DNA of 64,000 bases. Source: Dactylis glomerata. Taxonomy: Eukaryota; Streptophyta; Magnoliopsida; Poales; Poaceae. The notes beneath the pieces were generated by a model. It did not search any database. It was given only the letters and a program-made list of their open reading frames with translations, and was not told the origin of the DNA. The stretch lies in the NCBI GenBank assembly GCA_007115705.1, contig QXEO01000247.1:16559952-16623951 (forward strand), read 5' to 3'. The position numbers were made by a program, and so were the translations under genes. This document shows, piece by piece, positions 32,899-46,143 of this stretch (its first letter is position 1; each line of letters starts with the position of its first letter).

Positions 32899-35800
32899 TG
32901 TGACGACCTCAAATTTGATACAAATTCGAAGTGCCCGTTATGTATTCCACCGCAATCCCAGAACCGTTGTTGCGATATACATAACGTAGTTGGTAACCAG
33001 TTCCATAGACATTACAATACGAGGATTCAAATACAATGGTCATAGAGACCAAGTTCATATTACAACACAACATAGCAGCGGAAATAACGTCTTCGGGACC
33101 ATGCCTTCACCCTACAGGCAAATGGCGACTCATGGAGACGAGCTTAGTTCTGGTACTCTTCCTCATACCCTTCCTCCGAGTATTCTTCCCCATAGTCTGG
33201 CCAAGTTGATAGCCATGGACACAGCCGTGAGTACATTGAATGCACTCGCAAACCATCTTATAAATGAAAAGATGAAGTAGATATGCAAGGTTGATATGGT
33301 GGACTAAGCCCTAAGTTTATTTGCAAAAGCTAGTTTTATTTCCCAAGAATGTTCATTTGTAGAAAAGAAGTTTAGTTCTCTAGGTTCAATCTAAAGAGGA
33401 CTTAAAGTGTGTCAACATCATTGTCAAGTCAAGTCATTCACCAAGTTCACCATTGTCACTTTTAGTCCTGACAAAAGTCAAGTACAGCTTGCCAACTGTC
33501 CATAACCGCGGACTCGGCTATTCGAATAGTTTGAAAACATCTGCAGAGGGGTACACTTTACCCACAAGAATCGATACATCTGCCAGGAGAAATCCACGGA
33601 TCGTCATACACAAAGTATGCGGGGTTCAGATAATCAAACAAACTCTTTCACTTGTCTACTCTAGTATGGGATCCTTCCCTAGAGCCCGAGACACGGATTT
33701 CCCCGTTCTGGCGCCTCTAGTTTTGCCCACTCCGGGATGCCGGACGGATGGAAATCTTCAGGAAGGAAAATTTCCAATGACCACTTGGTTCGGAAGCAAC
33801 CACGCTTGGAATGCTTCTATAAAGGATGAAACAAGACCTCCCATACTAAAATAAACAAGCTAGGAATAAGCCCCTTCCCATTCAGGGGTAATGTGGTCGT
33901 ACGGTATGGTTGGCTCCCATAGTACATCACTCGTTGTCATTGAGAAATACATTTCATAGTTCTTTAGTCAAGATTAATTTCTTTCATAAAGCCATTATGT
34001 AGGAGCAATCTCCAATTCAAGTTTCAAGTTCAAGTCACCACTTTTCAAATAGAGCTCCCCTTATAGAGGGCCTCAATTTTATTAGCGACTAAGCAACTAC
34101 ATTGAGTGATGACCACTAAATAGAGTTGGATAAACTCAACTTGATGCTCTTGTTAAGCAAGATATCACTATTCTTCTACCATTCTACTCTAGCAATTCAA
34201 TCATGCAATTTACTTAAAACAAGTAGAATGCAATATTAAAACTAGGCATGGGGAGTATGAGTCAAAAGATGGCTTGCCTTGGTTGGCAAAGTGTCCGGGG
34301 TATTCTTCTTCTTCTTGATAATAATCCCCTCCAATATCCTCCTCGGCAACACTAGCGTCTAATAACGAATAAACACAAGCACACCATCACTACACAATGC
34401 TAGCAACACACCAAGCACACATCTTTGTTTGCTAACAATAGCATTCATGTTGCATCTTAATTCATGTTGCATTTTATGGTGTGGGATGGTAAGTTTTTCT
34501 TCTAGGTTTTCTCCAAGTGTGCAAGTTAGGTTCTATACTAAGTGTCATATGTGTTTCACTTTCTAGGCCTTGTTATTGGTTTAGGGGTACTAAGACTAGT
34601 TCAAGTGGGAGGGCTCAACTAAGTGAATTGGTACGGAGGGCAAAAATTAACTCTAAGTGTGCAATAGTGATCTATCATTTTATGTTACAAGATAGGATTG
34701 GGGTTAAGGTTTAATTGCTCCCACTAATAGGGTTTGGGGTTGATTAGGGTTGACTAACAGTAAGAGGGGTCATTGGTGAGGTCACATTTTAATTTTCATG
34801 ATTTTTGAGGGTTTAAATAATTTTCTAGAAATATTCTATGGTTAATGAAGCTATGGTCACACTATTCATATCTAATTAAATTCCTAACTTATTTCGAAAT
34901 CTAACCTGTTCTACTGTGTAGAGTATTTTCCAAGCTTTCCAACGCATATTTATTTGCTGAAAAAGGATTTGTAAATCTCTTGGAAATTTAATTTGAAAAA
35001 CAGATCTGAGATAGTTTTGAATTAATTCGAAAAGGCGGGAAAATAATTAGAAACGTAACGGACCGAATCTAAACTAGCTGGGCCGAATCTGGACAGAACC
35101 CGAACGGGTCGGCCCATACCGCTTCGCTGCGGCGGGAAAAGAATAAAAACTGGAGCTGATAGGTGGGGCCTACTGGTCGGATCTAATTAGAATCCCGAAT
35201 CGGTACGCTAGCGTTGGATCAAGATCGAACGGCTCGGGCTCATCGTCTTCCTCAGCACGGGCGGGGCTCACCTGCGTTGCAGTGAAGAATGTTCGACGGC
35301 GAGGGAGTGGCGTAGAGGATGCAGAGCTCGTCGGCGACGTGCGGAATCGGCTGCGGTGCGCCTCCTCCACCGATTCCCAGCGGCGGCTTGCTCCCAGGTG
35401 GTCGAACGCGGCGGCGCTCCGCTCGTCCAGTACCTCGCCGGCGTTGCAGGTGTCGACGAACCAGAGCGAGAGGGGTGAAACGGGGTTGTCTGGGAGGTAG
35501 CTGGGGGTGAGGTGCTTCTCCTCATTTGATCGGAGGGGCCTTTTATAGGCCGGAGCGTCGAGGGTAAGCGCGGCCAGAAGCTCGCCGGCTCGGGGGCCCT
35601 GGCAGCGTTCGAAGGTCATAGCGTGCACGGGGGCCTCGGGGGCGTGCTGGGAGGGGACTGGCTCGGCCGCGGAGTGCTGTGTGTCTGCTCTGGCGCCTCC
35701 AGGGTGGTCGACATCGTGCAGGGAAGAAGATGACTGGGAGGGGGCCCTGGGCGCAAACCTCGTCTTCCCTCCGCTTCTCCTGGCTTGGGTCGGGGCTGGG

Positions 35801-36504
35801 GGCGCTGGAGTCGATCGAGGCACCGTCCAGGAGCATGGCTACAGCGCGGGAGCGAGCCAAAACAGTGCATCCACAGTAAACTCGATTTGGTTTGATTTCT
35901 CTCTGCCAGTGTTCGACGAAATGCCCGCAAGAGTTTGAAATTTGAATTTTTGAAAATTTCCAGTTTGGGTGATCAACATATCGGCCCAGGTGTCCTGTCA
36001 TATTTTTGTTTCAAAGAAAGAAGAATTTTTGCAGAAATCTTATTCCAAATTTTGATATAGTCACTGTTTCAGATTCAAACTTTGGTTCAAGTTTGAGTGA
36101 TGCTCTAGTTTGAATTTTGAGTAGATTTTTGTTGGTTGAGTTAGTATGTAACTTGGTTAAGCTCAACTAACAGGCCACACATGAAGGTGGTTCACAGATT
36201 TCTTAATCTAAGGGCTCAAAGTGGTGTAGTCAAACAGATTTCCTAGATCATCTCAATCTTCTCCTTTTCTTTCTTATGTTTATTTCTGGTTTCTTTGCTT
36301 CTTATAATCTTTCTCCTTTGCTTCTGTTGGTTAACTTAGAATTAACTAGCCAATACACAATCAAAAATAACACACATGAAATCATAGAATACATAGAATA
36401 GAAAATACATGTATGCATGACATAATGGATAAAAAGTTTTATCTTGGTCCAAAATTTGGTACTTTATTTAATAAGGAGTGGATTACAAATTCTGAGTTGT
36501 TACA
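32899..36504 (-). repeat. 3' LTR of the chromovirus
   Basis: 3606 bp, next to the polypurine tract. A TATA box (TATAAAA, minus strand) is at 35541-35547, with a GC-rich U3 region upstream at about 35560-35880. Confidence 0.95.
35541..35547 (-). promoter_or_regulatory. TATA box in the chromovirus LTR
   Basis: Minus strand GGCCTATAAAAGGCC, a palindromic GGCC-flanked TATA box. It is duplicated in the other LTR. Transcription would begin about 30 bases on, near 35510. Confidence 0.6.
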
Positions 36505-36521
36505 ATCGTCCCCCCTTAAAA
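36505..36521 (-). other. Polypurine tract of the chromovirus
   Basis: Minus strand TTTTTAAGGGGGGACGAT ends directly at the 3' LTR start. An AAGGGGGGA core is typical of Tekay/Del elements. Confidence 0.85.
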
Positions 36522-36547
36522 AGAATCTCGTCCCCGAGATTCACTAG

Positions 36548-39500
36548 TTAAGAACTGAAAAGATTGGGAAACTCTTTCTGAAGGTAATCTTCTCGTTCCC
36601 AAGTGGCTTCATCTTCGGTGTGATTACTCCACTGAACTTTCAGAAACTTGATGCTTCGGGTTCGAGTAGTTCTATAAGCTTCTTCGAGGATACGGATAGG
36701 TACTTCACGATAGGTCAAATCCTTGTTGATGTCCACAGAACGGTGATCAATATTCTTGAAGATTTCGGGCTTCTCCGGAACTTCAAGACATTTCCGAAGT
36801 AAAGATATGTGAAAGACATCGTGTACCTCAGACAATTCAGGGGGCATTTCCAACTGATAAGACACTTCTCCTCTACGGTCTAGTATCTTGAATGGTCCAA
36901 TATATCTTGGTGCAAGCTTTCCTTTCACTTGGAATCTCTGCATTCCCTTGAGAGGTGATACTCTAAGATAAACAAAGTCTCCACTCTTGAAAGTTAATTC
37001 TCTCCGTCTCTTGTCGGCATAACTCTTCTATCTCGACTGGGCTGCCTTGAGGTATTCACGAATCATGCGAACTTTCTCCTCGGCTTCTTGCAAAATATCT
37101 GGTCCAAAAATCTGACTGTCTCCGGTTTCTGACCAATTCAGAGGGGTACGACACTTTCTTCCATACAAAGCTTCAAATGGGGCCATTTGCAAACTGGCTT
37201 GATAACTGTTGTTGTAGGAAAACTCCGCGAAAGGCAGACAATCTTCCCACTTAGCCCCATAAGCTAGAACACAGGCTCTCAACATATCTTCAAGTATTTG
37301 ATTCACTCTTTCAGTCTGTCCATCAGTCTGAGGGTGGTACGCGGTGCTGAATGTCAATTTGGTTCCCAAGGCTTGATGCAAACTTTTCCAAAATCTCGAG
37401 GTGAATTGGGTTCCTCGATCGGAAACTATGGTTTTGGGGACTCCATGCAAACTAACAATTCGGGATAGATACAGGTCCGCTAGCTGTCCCGAGTTGTAAG
37501 TGGTCTTGACAGGAATAAAGTGTGCAACTTTGGTCAGTCTATCCACAATGACCCAAATAGAGTCATTTCCACGGCTAGACCTTGGAAATCCAGTGATGAA
37601 ATCCATTCCAACAGATTCCCACTTCCATTCCGGAACTTGCAAAGGTTGCAGCAATCCCGCAGGACGTTGATGTTCAGCCTTGACTCTTTGACAAATATCA
37701 CACTTAGAGATGAACGATGCAATCTCACGCTTCATTCCATGCCACCAAAATTGTTCCTTCAAATCTTGATACATCTTAGTTCCACCGGGGTGAATGGAGT
37801 AAGGTGTCTCATGGGCTTCCTTCATAATCACCTCCTTTAATTCTGAATCAGCAGGCACACAAATACGTCCTTTATACCAAAGAACTCCTTGATCATCCTC
37901 TTCAAATCCTGGCACCTTGCCGGAACCAATTCTGCGCTTGATTCCTTCAATACTCTCATTTCCCTTCTGGGCTTCTTTGATTTGGCTTATCAAGGTGGGT
38001 TGAAACTCAAGGTTAGCTAAGAATCCTTGACTGACTAGTTCCAATCCAAATTTTTCAAACTCTTGGTGCAACATAGGTTGCTCTTCCTTGATCATCATAT
38101 TTAAGGAGCATGGCTTCCTACTCAACGCATCGGCCACTACATTGGCCTTACCGGGGTGATAATGGATTTCCAAATCATAATCCTTGATCAACTCTATCCA
38201 TCTTCTTTGCCTCATGTTCAACTCCTTCTGAGTAAAAATATACTTCAAACTCTTGTGGTCAGTGTAGATCTCGCAACGGTTGCCCATCAGATAGTGCCTC
38301 CAGGTCTTCAGAGCTAGAACCACGGCTGCTAACTCTAGATCATGGGTTGGATAATTTTCTTCATGAGGTCGAAGCTGCCGAGAGAGGTAAGCTATGACCT
38401 TGCCTTCTTGCATCAAGACACAACCAAGTCCAAGTTTGGAAGCGTCGCAATAGACATCAAAGTTTTTGGTGATATCGGGCATGGTTAGGACGGGGGCGGT
38501 CACTAATCGCTTCTTGAGCTCTTGAAAACTCTCTTCACACTTAGGGGTCCATTCAAACTTCTTGTCTTTCTTCAATAGTTGGGTCATTGGCCGGGCAATG
38601 CTTGAAAACCCTTCAACAAACTTGCGGTAGTATCCTGCTAATCCGAGAAAACCTCTAACTTCGGTTTGAGTGGTAGGAGCTTCCCATTCCATGACTGATT
38701 TGATCTTCTTGGGGTCTACGGATATTCCTCCTGCTGACAGAACATGGCCTAAGAATCCGACTTCCTTCAACCAGAACTCACATTTACTGAACTTGGCATA
38801 CAACTGATGCTCTCTTAAGGTTTCTAAGATTAATCTCAAATGGGTTGCATGCTCTTCTTCGGACTCGGAGTAGATGAGAATGTCATCAATGAAGACAACA
38901 ACAAACTTATCCAGGAACTCCATAAAAACCTTATTCATGAGGTTCATGAAATAAGCAGGGGCATTGGTCAATCCAAATGACATTACGGTGTACTCATACA
39001 ATCCGTATCGGGTAGTGAAGGCTGTTTTGGGGATATCTGTTGCACGGATCTTCAATTGGTGGTATCCAGTTCTAAGATCTATCTTTGAGAAGACTCTAGC
39101 TCCAGTCAATTGGTCAAACAAATCTTCAATCTTTGGGAGAGGATACTTGTTCTTGATGGTCACATCGTTTAGCTTGTGGTAATCAGTGCACAGTCGGCTA
39201 GAACCGTCACTCTTATCCACAAACAGAACGGGTGATCTCCAAGCAGAAGAACTTGGCTGAATCAATCCTTTGCTCAGAAGGTCATCCAATTGCTTCTTCA
39301 ACTCAACTAATTCAGCTGGGTTCATACGATAGGGTCGTTGGGCTATAGATCCAGTTCCGGGAATAAGCTCAATGATAAACTCAATATCACGATCCGGTGG
39401 CATTCCGGGTAGCTCATCGGGAAAAACATCCGGGTATTCACAGACGATGGGAACTTCCGTTATGGTTGGCCCGGAGATACTCTTATGACATCTGGGGCCT

Positions 39501-41059
39501 TGGGTGGGTTTAACTGACACATGTTTTACTAAAACTCCATGGCTACTCCTCATGGTAATGGTCTTTCTTGCACAATCTATAATTCCTTGGTGTTGAGACA
39601 TCCAATCCATACCTAGGACCACTTCCAGTCCTTTGGTTCCTAACACGATCAAACTGGCTAAGAATAAGATCCCATGGATCTCTATAGGCACTGCCAAGCA
39701 GGTACAACTGGCTTTGGTTATTGACCCAGGAATTTGCACCGACATGAACTCTTTCAAGGGTGTGGGTTGAAGTCCACTTTTATCAACGAATAATTGGGTA
39801 ACAAATGAGTGTGAAGCTCCAGAATCAAACAGAACTCTTGCAAGAACTGAGTTAACAGGGAACATACCAAGCACAACGTCGGTTGCTTCCTGAGCTTCTT
39901 CAACATTCATGTGATTCAGACGGCCTCGAGAGTGAGGCTGGTTTCTTGGTGGATAGTTCTTGCCATTTCCCACACGGCGCTGTTGCTGAGCAGGAGCAGT
40001 GGTCTTGGATGCATCATTCAGCTTCTTGGGGCACTCATTGGAGTAGTGCCCTTTGAGTCCGCACTCATAACAGGTAACTCCAGACTTGTCACCAGGCTTG
40101 GGTAACACAGGGGCGCCATTTGGCCTTGGAGTATTGGTGTTGAAGTTGTTGCCACTAGGTCTTGGGGGTGCACGGTTGAAGTTGTTGCCGGGTGGACGGT
40201 TGGGGTAGTTGGGACGTGGAGCAGGTGCAGACGGCCTCATAGGTCTAGGGGCGAAACCCATAGGTGCATTTCCCCTTGGCTTCTGCGAGTTGCTCGAATT
40301 GCCCTGATACATCATACGACGCTTGCGGTTTTCTGCAGCTTGCTTGAGTTTGCCTTCCATCTGAATGGCAGAGTCAACCAGTGACTCCAGGTCGGCAAAG
40401 TGAATGCTGACCAAGACACATTGCATCTCATCATGAAGTCCATCCAGAAACCTTTCTTGCTTCTTCTCTGTGGTGTTGGTGTCATCTGGGGCATACCTAG
40501 ACAAGGTAAGGAACTTGTCACGGTAATCCACCACAGACAAGGAACCTTGCTTCAGATTTCTGAACTCATCTCTCATCCTTTTCACCAATCCCATAGGGAC
40601 ATGGGCTTTGCTAAACTTGCTCTTGAACTCCTCCCAAGGCATCACATACCCTGGGGCTTGCATTGCACGAGTGCTATCCCACCAAGCTCTTGCGGCTCCC
40701 GCAAGGTAGTGGGTGGTGTACAGAACCTTCTCATTTTCACCAACTTCGGCGACTGCCAAATTGTTCTCCATGGTACGAAGCCAGTCATCGGCATCTAAGG
40801 GCTCTTCAGACTTAGTGAATATAGGTGGGTTGGTGTTCTGGAAACTCCTTAACTTGGATCGGTGATCACCATTGCCATTGTTTTCTCCTTCACCATTGCC
40901 ATTGCCATTGCCATTGTTGTGGTTCATTGCCATCTGAGTGAGTTGCTGAAGAGTGGCCAAGTTAGCTTGGCGCTTAGCTCGGGCTGCTTCCCGGTCTTCC
41001 ATGATCAACCTTAGCAATTCGGCCATTTCCGGGTTCGGGGGTGGTGGTGCTCGCGGCAT
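36548..41059 (-). pseudogene. Chromovirus gag-pol polyprotein with one nonsense codon
   Basis: The first ATG is at 41059 (MPRAPPPPNPEM); the open frame begins eight codons earlier at a TTG, and residue numbers below count from that TTG. Order of domains: capsid region about 78-220; proline-rich linker; CCHC knuckle CYECGLKGHYSNEC (339-351); protease DSG (420-422); reverse transcriptase with FIDD (731-734); RNase H with D880 and D942; integrase zinc region (H1091, H1098, C1128, C1131) and DDE triad (D1161, D1222, E1258, a D-x35-E spacing). A TAG at 37028-37030 then interrupts the frame, after which it stays open to 36548. The far side holds the GPF motif (YIGPFKIL) and a C-terminal chromodomain (about 36700-36560). 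Only the integrase C-terminus and chromodomain, the parts thought to guide integration, are cut off. Confidence 0.93.
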
Positions 41060-41337
41060 CTGAAGATAAGGTGTGTAAGACAAGAGGGAAAAGCTAATTT
41101 TTGCTAAGATTTAAAGGTAATATGGATGATGCAATTTGTGTTTTACTAAGGCCTTAAGGGCCAAATTCATATTTCATTCAACACTCATCAAACATATCAT
41201 ACATACGAGTTCACACATTACAAATGGTTCACATCAAACCATTGCGACTCGTCTACTAGAGAGGGGGATACAACTCACACCTACACGAAGTGAACACAAA
41301 GTGGAACTCATAGCGAGATAACACGTGGATCTCTGAT

Positions 41338-42120
41338 CTAAACAGCGGGCTCCTCGGGGTCTTCCTCCTCATCACTCACAATGAATCCATTGTGCCCACC
41401 ATCTTCCGGATCATCAAGGTCCTCCATGAAGTCATCCTCATCACTAATGAGGGCATTATCCTCCTTGCGGAGATCAATGCCTTCCTCCTCACCAAGGTGA
41501 TCCTCAAGACTCTCAATGTACTCAGTCAACTCCGCCACATTGGCCTTCAACTCCTCAATGTCCTGATCCTTCTCATCGCGCTGGCGATGAAGGCTCTTGC
41601 GCTCCTTCGCAAGAATCCTGATAGTGCTCCTCGCCTCCACCAGTGCGAAGTGCTCAAGGTTGGCCTTGGTACGAGCACGATCGGCCTCCTGCTGAGTGGA
41701 GTACAGCAAGAAGTCCATGTGATCGATGTAGGTACTCGGCTCATTCTGCCCGGGCATGTTTGCGGGACGTCCATCCGCATCACGCCGAGCAAAGTTCCTA
41801 AAGTGCTCTCCCTGGACCTCCTCAACGTGCAGTCCGCACAAGCGGGCGTGCATCTCCTGCATACCTCGGACCAAACCATCGGCCCAAGTGTTCTCCACAA
41901 GCTCAAACTTGACCCTTGGAGAACTCAAATTTCCCTTCTTGCCACGGCAACTAGCTCGGATGAGCCACCGTAGCTCTCCATCGGGGTGCTCATTGAGCAC
42001 GGCTCCCTTGAACTCCGGATACAAACGATCCAGGAACAAGGTCAAGGTGGTGAGGTCGCGCTCAAAACAAAGGCTGCCACCATGGCCCAACTGGTAGTGC
42101 TCAACGAATACCGGGGCCAT
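41338..42120 (-). CDS. Pre-gag ORF of the chromovirus, unknown function (260 aa)
   Basis: Intact ORF from ATG 42120 to a stop at 41338, same strand as gag-pol but in another frame, lying between the primer site (195 bases upstream) and gag (254 bases downstream). The N-terminal half is globular-looking (FVEHYQLGHGG, DGLVRGMQEMHARLCGL). Residues about 140-210 form a charged heptad-like helix (EARSTIRILAKERKSLHRQR...). The C-terminus is a strongly acidic tail (DEDDFMEDLDDPED). There is no nuclease, zinc-knuckle or protease motif. Extra ORFs before gag are known in some plant Gypsy lineages such as Ogre/Tat, but I do not recognise this protein. It could be expressed from spliced, reinitiating or separate RNA. 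It has no stop although gag-pol has one. Confidence 0.7.
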   Translation of the reverse strand: MAPVFVEHYQLGHGGSLCFERDLTTLTLFLDRLYPEFKGAVLNEHPDGELRWLIRASCRGKKGNLSSPRVKFELVENTWADGLVRGMQEMHARLCGLHVEEVQGEHFRNFARRDADGRPANMPGQNEPSTYIDHMDFLLYSTQQEADRARTKANLEHFALVEARSTIRILAKERKSLHRQRDEKDQDIEELKANVAELTEYIESLEDHLGEEEGIDLRKEDNALISDEDDFMEDLDDPEDGGHNGFIVSDEEEDPEEPAV

Positions 42121-42314
42121 CTACAAAATTTTAGATTAGATTAGTGATCAACTCAAGTGTGCAAAATTTTAAGTAGGCAAAAACTGAAGTATGTATAAAA
42201 CTTTGCAAATAGAGAGGAAAGACTAAGCAATTTTGCAACCATTACTTATATCTTTGCTTTTATCAAGGTTTCATTTAACGCCCATTCTAACTAAGGTCTC
42301 CTAAGGTCAGCCTA

Positions 42315-42327
42315 GGCTCTGATACCA
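42315..42327 (-). other. Primer-binding site of the chromovirus (tRNA-Met)
   Basis: Minus strand TGGTATCAGAGCC, three bases inside the 5' LTR end, complementary to the 3' end of initiator tRNA-Met. Confidence 0.9.
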
Positions 42328-42330
42328 ACT

Positions 42331-45300
42331 TGTGACGACCTCAAATTTGATACAAATTCGAAGTGCCCGTTATGTATTCCACCGCAATCCCAGAACCGTT
42401 GTTGCGATATACATAACGTAGTTGGTAACCAGTTCCATAGACATTACAATACGAGGATTCAAATACAATGGTCATAGAGACCAAGTTCATATTACAACAC
42501 AACATAGCAGCGGAAATAACGTCTTCGGGACCATGCCTTCACCCTACAGGCAAATGGCGACTCATGGAGACGAGCTTAGTTCTGGTACTCTTCCTCATAC
42601 CCTTCCTCCGAGTATTCTTCCCCATAGTCTGGCCAAGTTGATAGCCAGGGACACAGCCGTGAGTACATTGAATGCACTCGCAAACCATCTTATAAATGAA
42701 AAGATGAAGTAGATATGCAAGGTTGATATGGTGGACTAAGCCCTAAGTTTATTTGCAAAAGCTAGTTTTATTTCCCAAGAATGTTCATTTGTAGAAAAGA
42801 AGTTTAGTTCTCTAGGTTCAATCTAAAGAGGACTTAAAGTGTGTCAACATCATTGTCAAGTCAAGTCATTCACCAAGTTCACCATTGTCACTTTTAGTCC
42901 TGACAAAAGTCAAGTATAGCTTGCCAACTGTCCATAACCACGGACTCGGCTATTCGAATAGTTTGAAAACCTCTGCAGAGGGGTACACTTTACCCACAAG
43001 AATCGATACATCTGCCGGGAGAAATCCACGGATCGTCATACACAAAGTATGCGGGGTTCAGATAATCAAACAAACTCTTTCACTTGTCTACTCTAGTATG
43101 GGATCCTTCCCTAGAGCCCGAGACACGGATTTCCCCGTTCTGGCGCCTCTAGTTTTGCCCACTCCGGGATGCCGGACGGATGGAAATCTTCAGGAAGGAA
43201 AATTTCCAATGACCACTTGGTTCGGAAGCAACCACGCTTGGAATGCTTCTATAAAGGATGAAACAAGACCTCCCATACTAAAATAAACAAGCTAGGAATA
43301 AGCCCCTTCCCATTCAGGGGTAATGTGGTCGTACGGTATGGTTGGCTCCCATAGTACATCACTCGTTGTCATTGAGAAATACATTTCATAGTTCTTTAGT
43401 CAAGATTAATTTCTTTCATAAAGCCATTATGTAGGAGCAATCTCCAATTCAAGTTTCAAGTTCAAATCACCACTTTTCAAACAGAGCTCCCCTTATAGAG
43501 GGCCTCAATTTTATTAGCGACTAAGCAACTACATTGAGTGATGACCACTAAATAGAGTTGGATAAACTCAACTTGATGCTCTTGTTAAGCAAGATATCAC
43601 TATTCTTCTACCATTCTACTCTAGCAATTCAATCATGCAATTTACTTAAAACAAGTAGAATGCAATATTAAAACTAGGCATGGGGAGTATGAGTCAAAAG
43701 ATGGCTTGCCTTGGTTGGCAAAGTGTCCGGGGTATTCTTCTTCTTCTTGATAATAATCCCCTCCAATATCCTCCTCGGCAACACTAGCGTCTAATAACGA
43801 ATAAACACAAGCACACCATCACTACACAATGCTAGCAACACACCAAGCACACATCTTTGTTTGCTAACAATAGCATTCATGTTGCATCTTAATTCCTGTT
43901 GCATTTTATGGTGTGGGATGGTAAGTTTTTCTTCTAGGTTTTCTCCAAGTGTGCAAGTTAGGTTCTATACTAAGTGTCATATGTGTTTCACTTTCTAGGC
44001 CTTGTTATTGGTTTAGGGGTACTAAGACTAGTTCAAGTGGGAGGGCTCAACTAAGTGAATTGGTACGGAGGGCAAAAATTAACTCTAAGTGTGCAATAGT
44101 GATCTATCATTTTATGTTACAAGATAGGATAGGGGTTAAGGTTTAATTGCTCCCACTAATAGGGTTTGGGGTTGATTAGGGTTGACTAACAGTAAGAGGG
44201 GTCATTGGTGAGGTCACATTTTAATTTTCATGATTTTTGAGGGTTTAAATAATTTTCTAGAAATATTCTATGGTTAATGAAGCTATGGTCACACTATTCA
44301 TATCTAATTAAATTCCTAACTTATTTCGAAATCTAACCTGTTCTACTGTGTAGAGTATTTTCCAAGCTTTCCAACGCATATTTATTTGCTGAAAAAGGAT
44401 TTGTAAATCTCTTGGAAATTTAATTTGAAAAACAGATGTGAGATAGTTTTGAATTAATTCGAAAAGGCGGGAAAATAATTAAAAACGTAACGGACCGAAT
44501 CTAAACTAGCTGGGCCGAATCTGGACAGAACCCGAACGGGCCGGCCCATACCGCTTCGCTGCGGCGGGAAAAGAATAAAAACTGGAGCTGACAGGTGGGG
44601 CCTACTGGTCGGATCTAATTAGAATCCCGAATCGGTACGCTAGCGTTGGATCAAGATCGAACGGCTCGGGCTCATCGTCTTCCTCAGCACGGGCGGGGCT
44701 CACCTGCATTGCAGTGAAGAATGTTCGACGGCGAGGGAGTGGCGTAGAGGATGCAGAGCTCGTCGGCGACGTGCGGAATTGGCTGCGGTGCGCCTCCTCC
44801 ACCGATTCCCAGCGGCGGCTTGCTCCCAGGTGGTCGAACGCGGCGGCGCTCCGCTCGTCCAGTACCTCGCCGGCGTTGCAGGTGTCGACGAACCAGAGCG
44901 AGAGGGGTGAAACGGGGTTGTCTGGGAGGTAGCTGGGGGTGAGGTGCTTCTCCTCGTTTGATCGGAGGGGCCTTTTATAGGCCGGAGCGTCGAGGGTAAG
45001 CGCGGCCAGAAGCTCGCCGGCTCGGGCGCCCTGGCAGCGTTCGAAGGTCATAGCGTGCACGGGGGCCTCGGGGGCGTGCTGGGAGGGGACTGGCTCGGCC
45101 GCGGAGTGCTGTGTGTCTGCTCTGGCGCCTCCAGGGTGGTCGGCATCGTGCAGGGAAGAAGATGACTGGGAGGGGGCCCTGGGCGCAAACCTCGTCTTCC
45201 CTCCGCTTCTCCTGGCTTGGGTCGGGGCTGGGGGCGCTGGAGTCGATCGAGGCACCGTCCAGGAGCATGGCTACAGCGCGGGAGCGAGCCAAAACAGTGC

Positions 45301-45936
45301 ATCCACAGTAAACTCGATTTGGTTTGATTTCTCTCTGCCAGTGTTCGACGAAATGCCCGCAAGAGTTTGAAATTTGAATTTTTGAAAATTTCCAGTTTGG
45401 GTGATCAACATATCGGCCCAGGTGTCCTGTCATATTTTTGTTTCAAAGAAAGAAGAAGTTTTGCAGAAATCTTATTCCAAATTTTGATATAGTCACTGTT
45501 TCAGATTCAAACTTTGGTTCAAGTTTGAGTGATGCTCTAGTTTGAATTTTGAGTAGATTTTTGTTGGTTGAGTTAGTATGTAACTTGGTTAAGCTCAACT
45601 AACAGGCCACACATGAAGGTGGTTCACAGATTTCTTAATCTAAGGGCTCAAAGTGGTGTAGTCAAACAGATTTCCTAGATCATCTCAATCTTCTCCTTTT
45701 CTTTCTTATTTTTATTTCTGGTTTCTTTGCTTCTTATAATCTTTCTCCTTTGCTTCTGTTGGTTAACTTAGAATTAACTAGCCAATACACAATCAAAAAT
45801 AACACACATGAAATCATAGAATACATAGAATAGAAAATACATGTATGCATGACATAATGGATAAAAAGTTTTATCTTGGTCCAAAATTTGGTACTTTATT
45901 TAATAAGGAGTGGATTACAAATTCTGAGTTGTTACA
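42331..45936 (-). repeat. 5' LTR of the chromovirus
   Basis: 3606 bp, the same length as its partner, adjoining the primer-binding site. The matching TATA box lies at about 44973-44979 on the minus strand and would drive the element's RNA. Confidence 0.95.
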
Positions 45937-46143
45937 CAACCCGATTTGATCGAGCCTGGCACCGCGATGTTTGGTCACGACCGGGCCTTGCGCCGGGTTT
46001 CAACCGACATGGCTCCCAGTGGTGTATTCCGGTTATAATCCGATTGTGACCGGCCTATAAACCGTTCCGGCGCCAGAGCCTACATGACCACCTTTTGACC
46101 AAGATGACCTTAAATTTCCCCCAATGGTCATATTTTGATTTGC

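Larger units (their letters stand above)
32899..45936 (-). mobile_element. Complete Gypsy chromovirus (Tekay/Del-like), 13.04 kb
   Basis: Minus-strand element with two 3606-bp LTRs (32899-36504, 42331-45936) and TSD CAACC (32894-32898, 45937-45941). It has a tRNA-Met primer site, a polypurine tract, a single gag-pol frame ending in a chromodomain, and an extra ORF before gag. LTR ends read TGTAACAACTC...GTCGTCACA on the minus strand. By eye about 20 substitutions separate the LTRs (~0.6 percent), so the insertion is recent. Domain order (protease, reverse transcriptase, RNase H, integrase, chromodomain) and LTR start fit the Tekay/Del lineage. The only obvious coding lesion is one nonsense codon. 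Confidence 0.95.

Noticed and set aside
35170..35823. 217-codon frame in both chromovirus LTRs
   Set aside because: It begins at GTG, not ATG, and crosses the TATA box at 35541-35547. The composition is low-complexity Pro/Ser/Ala, typical of a GC-rich U3.
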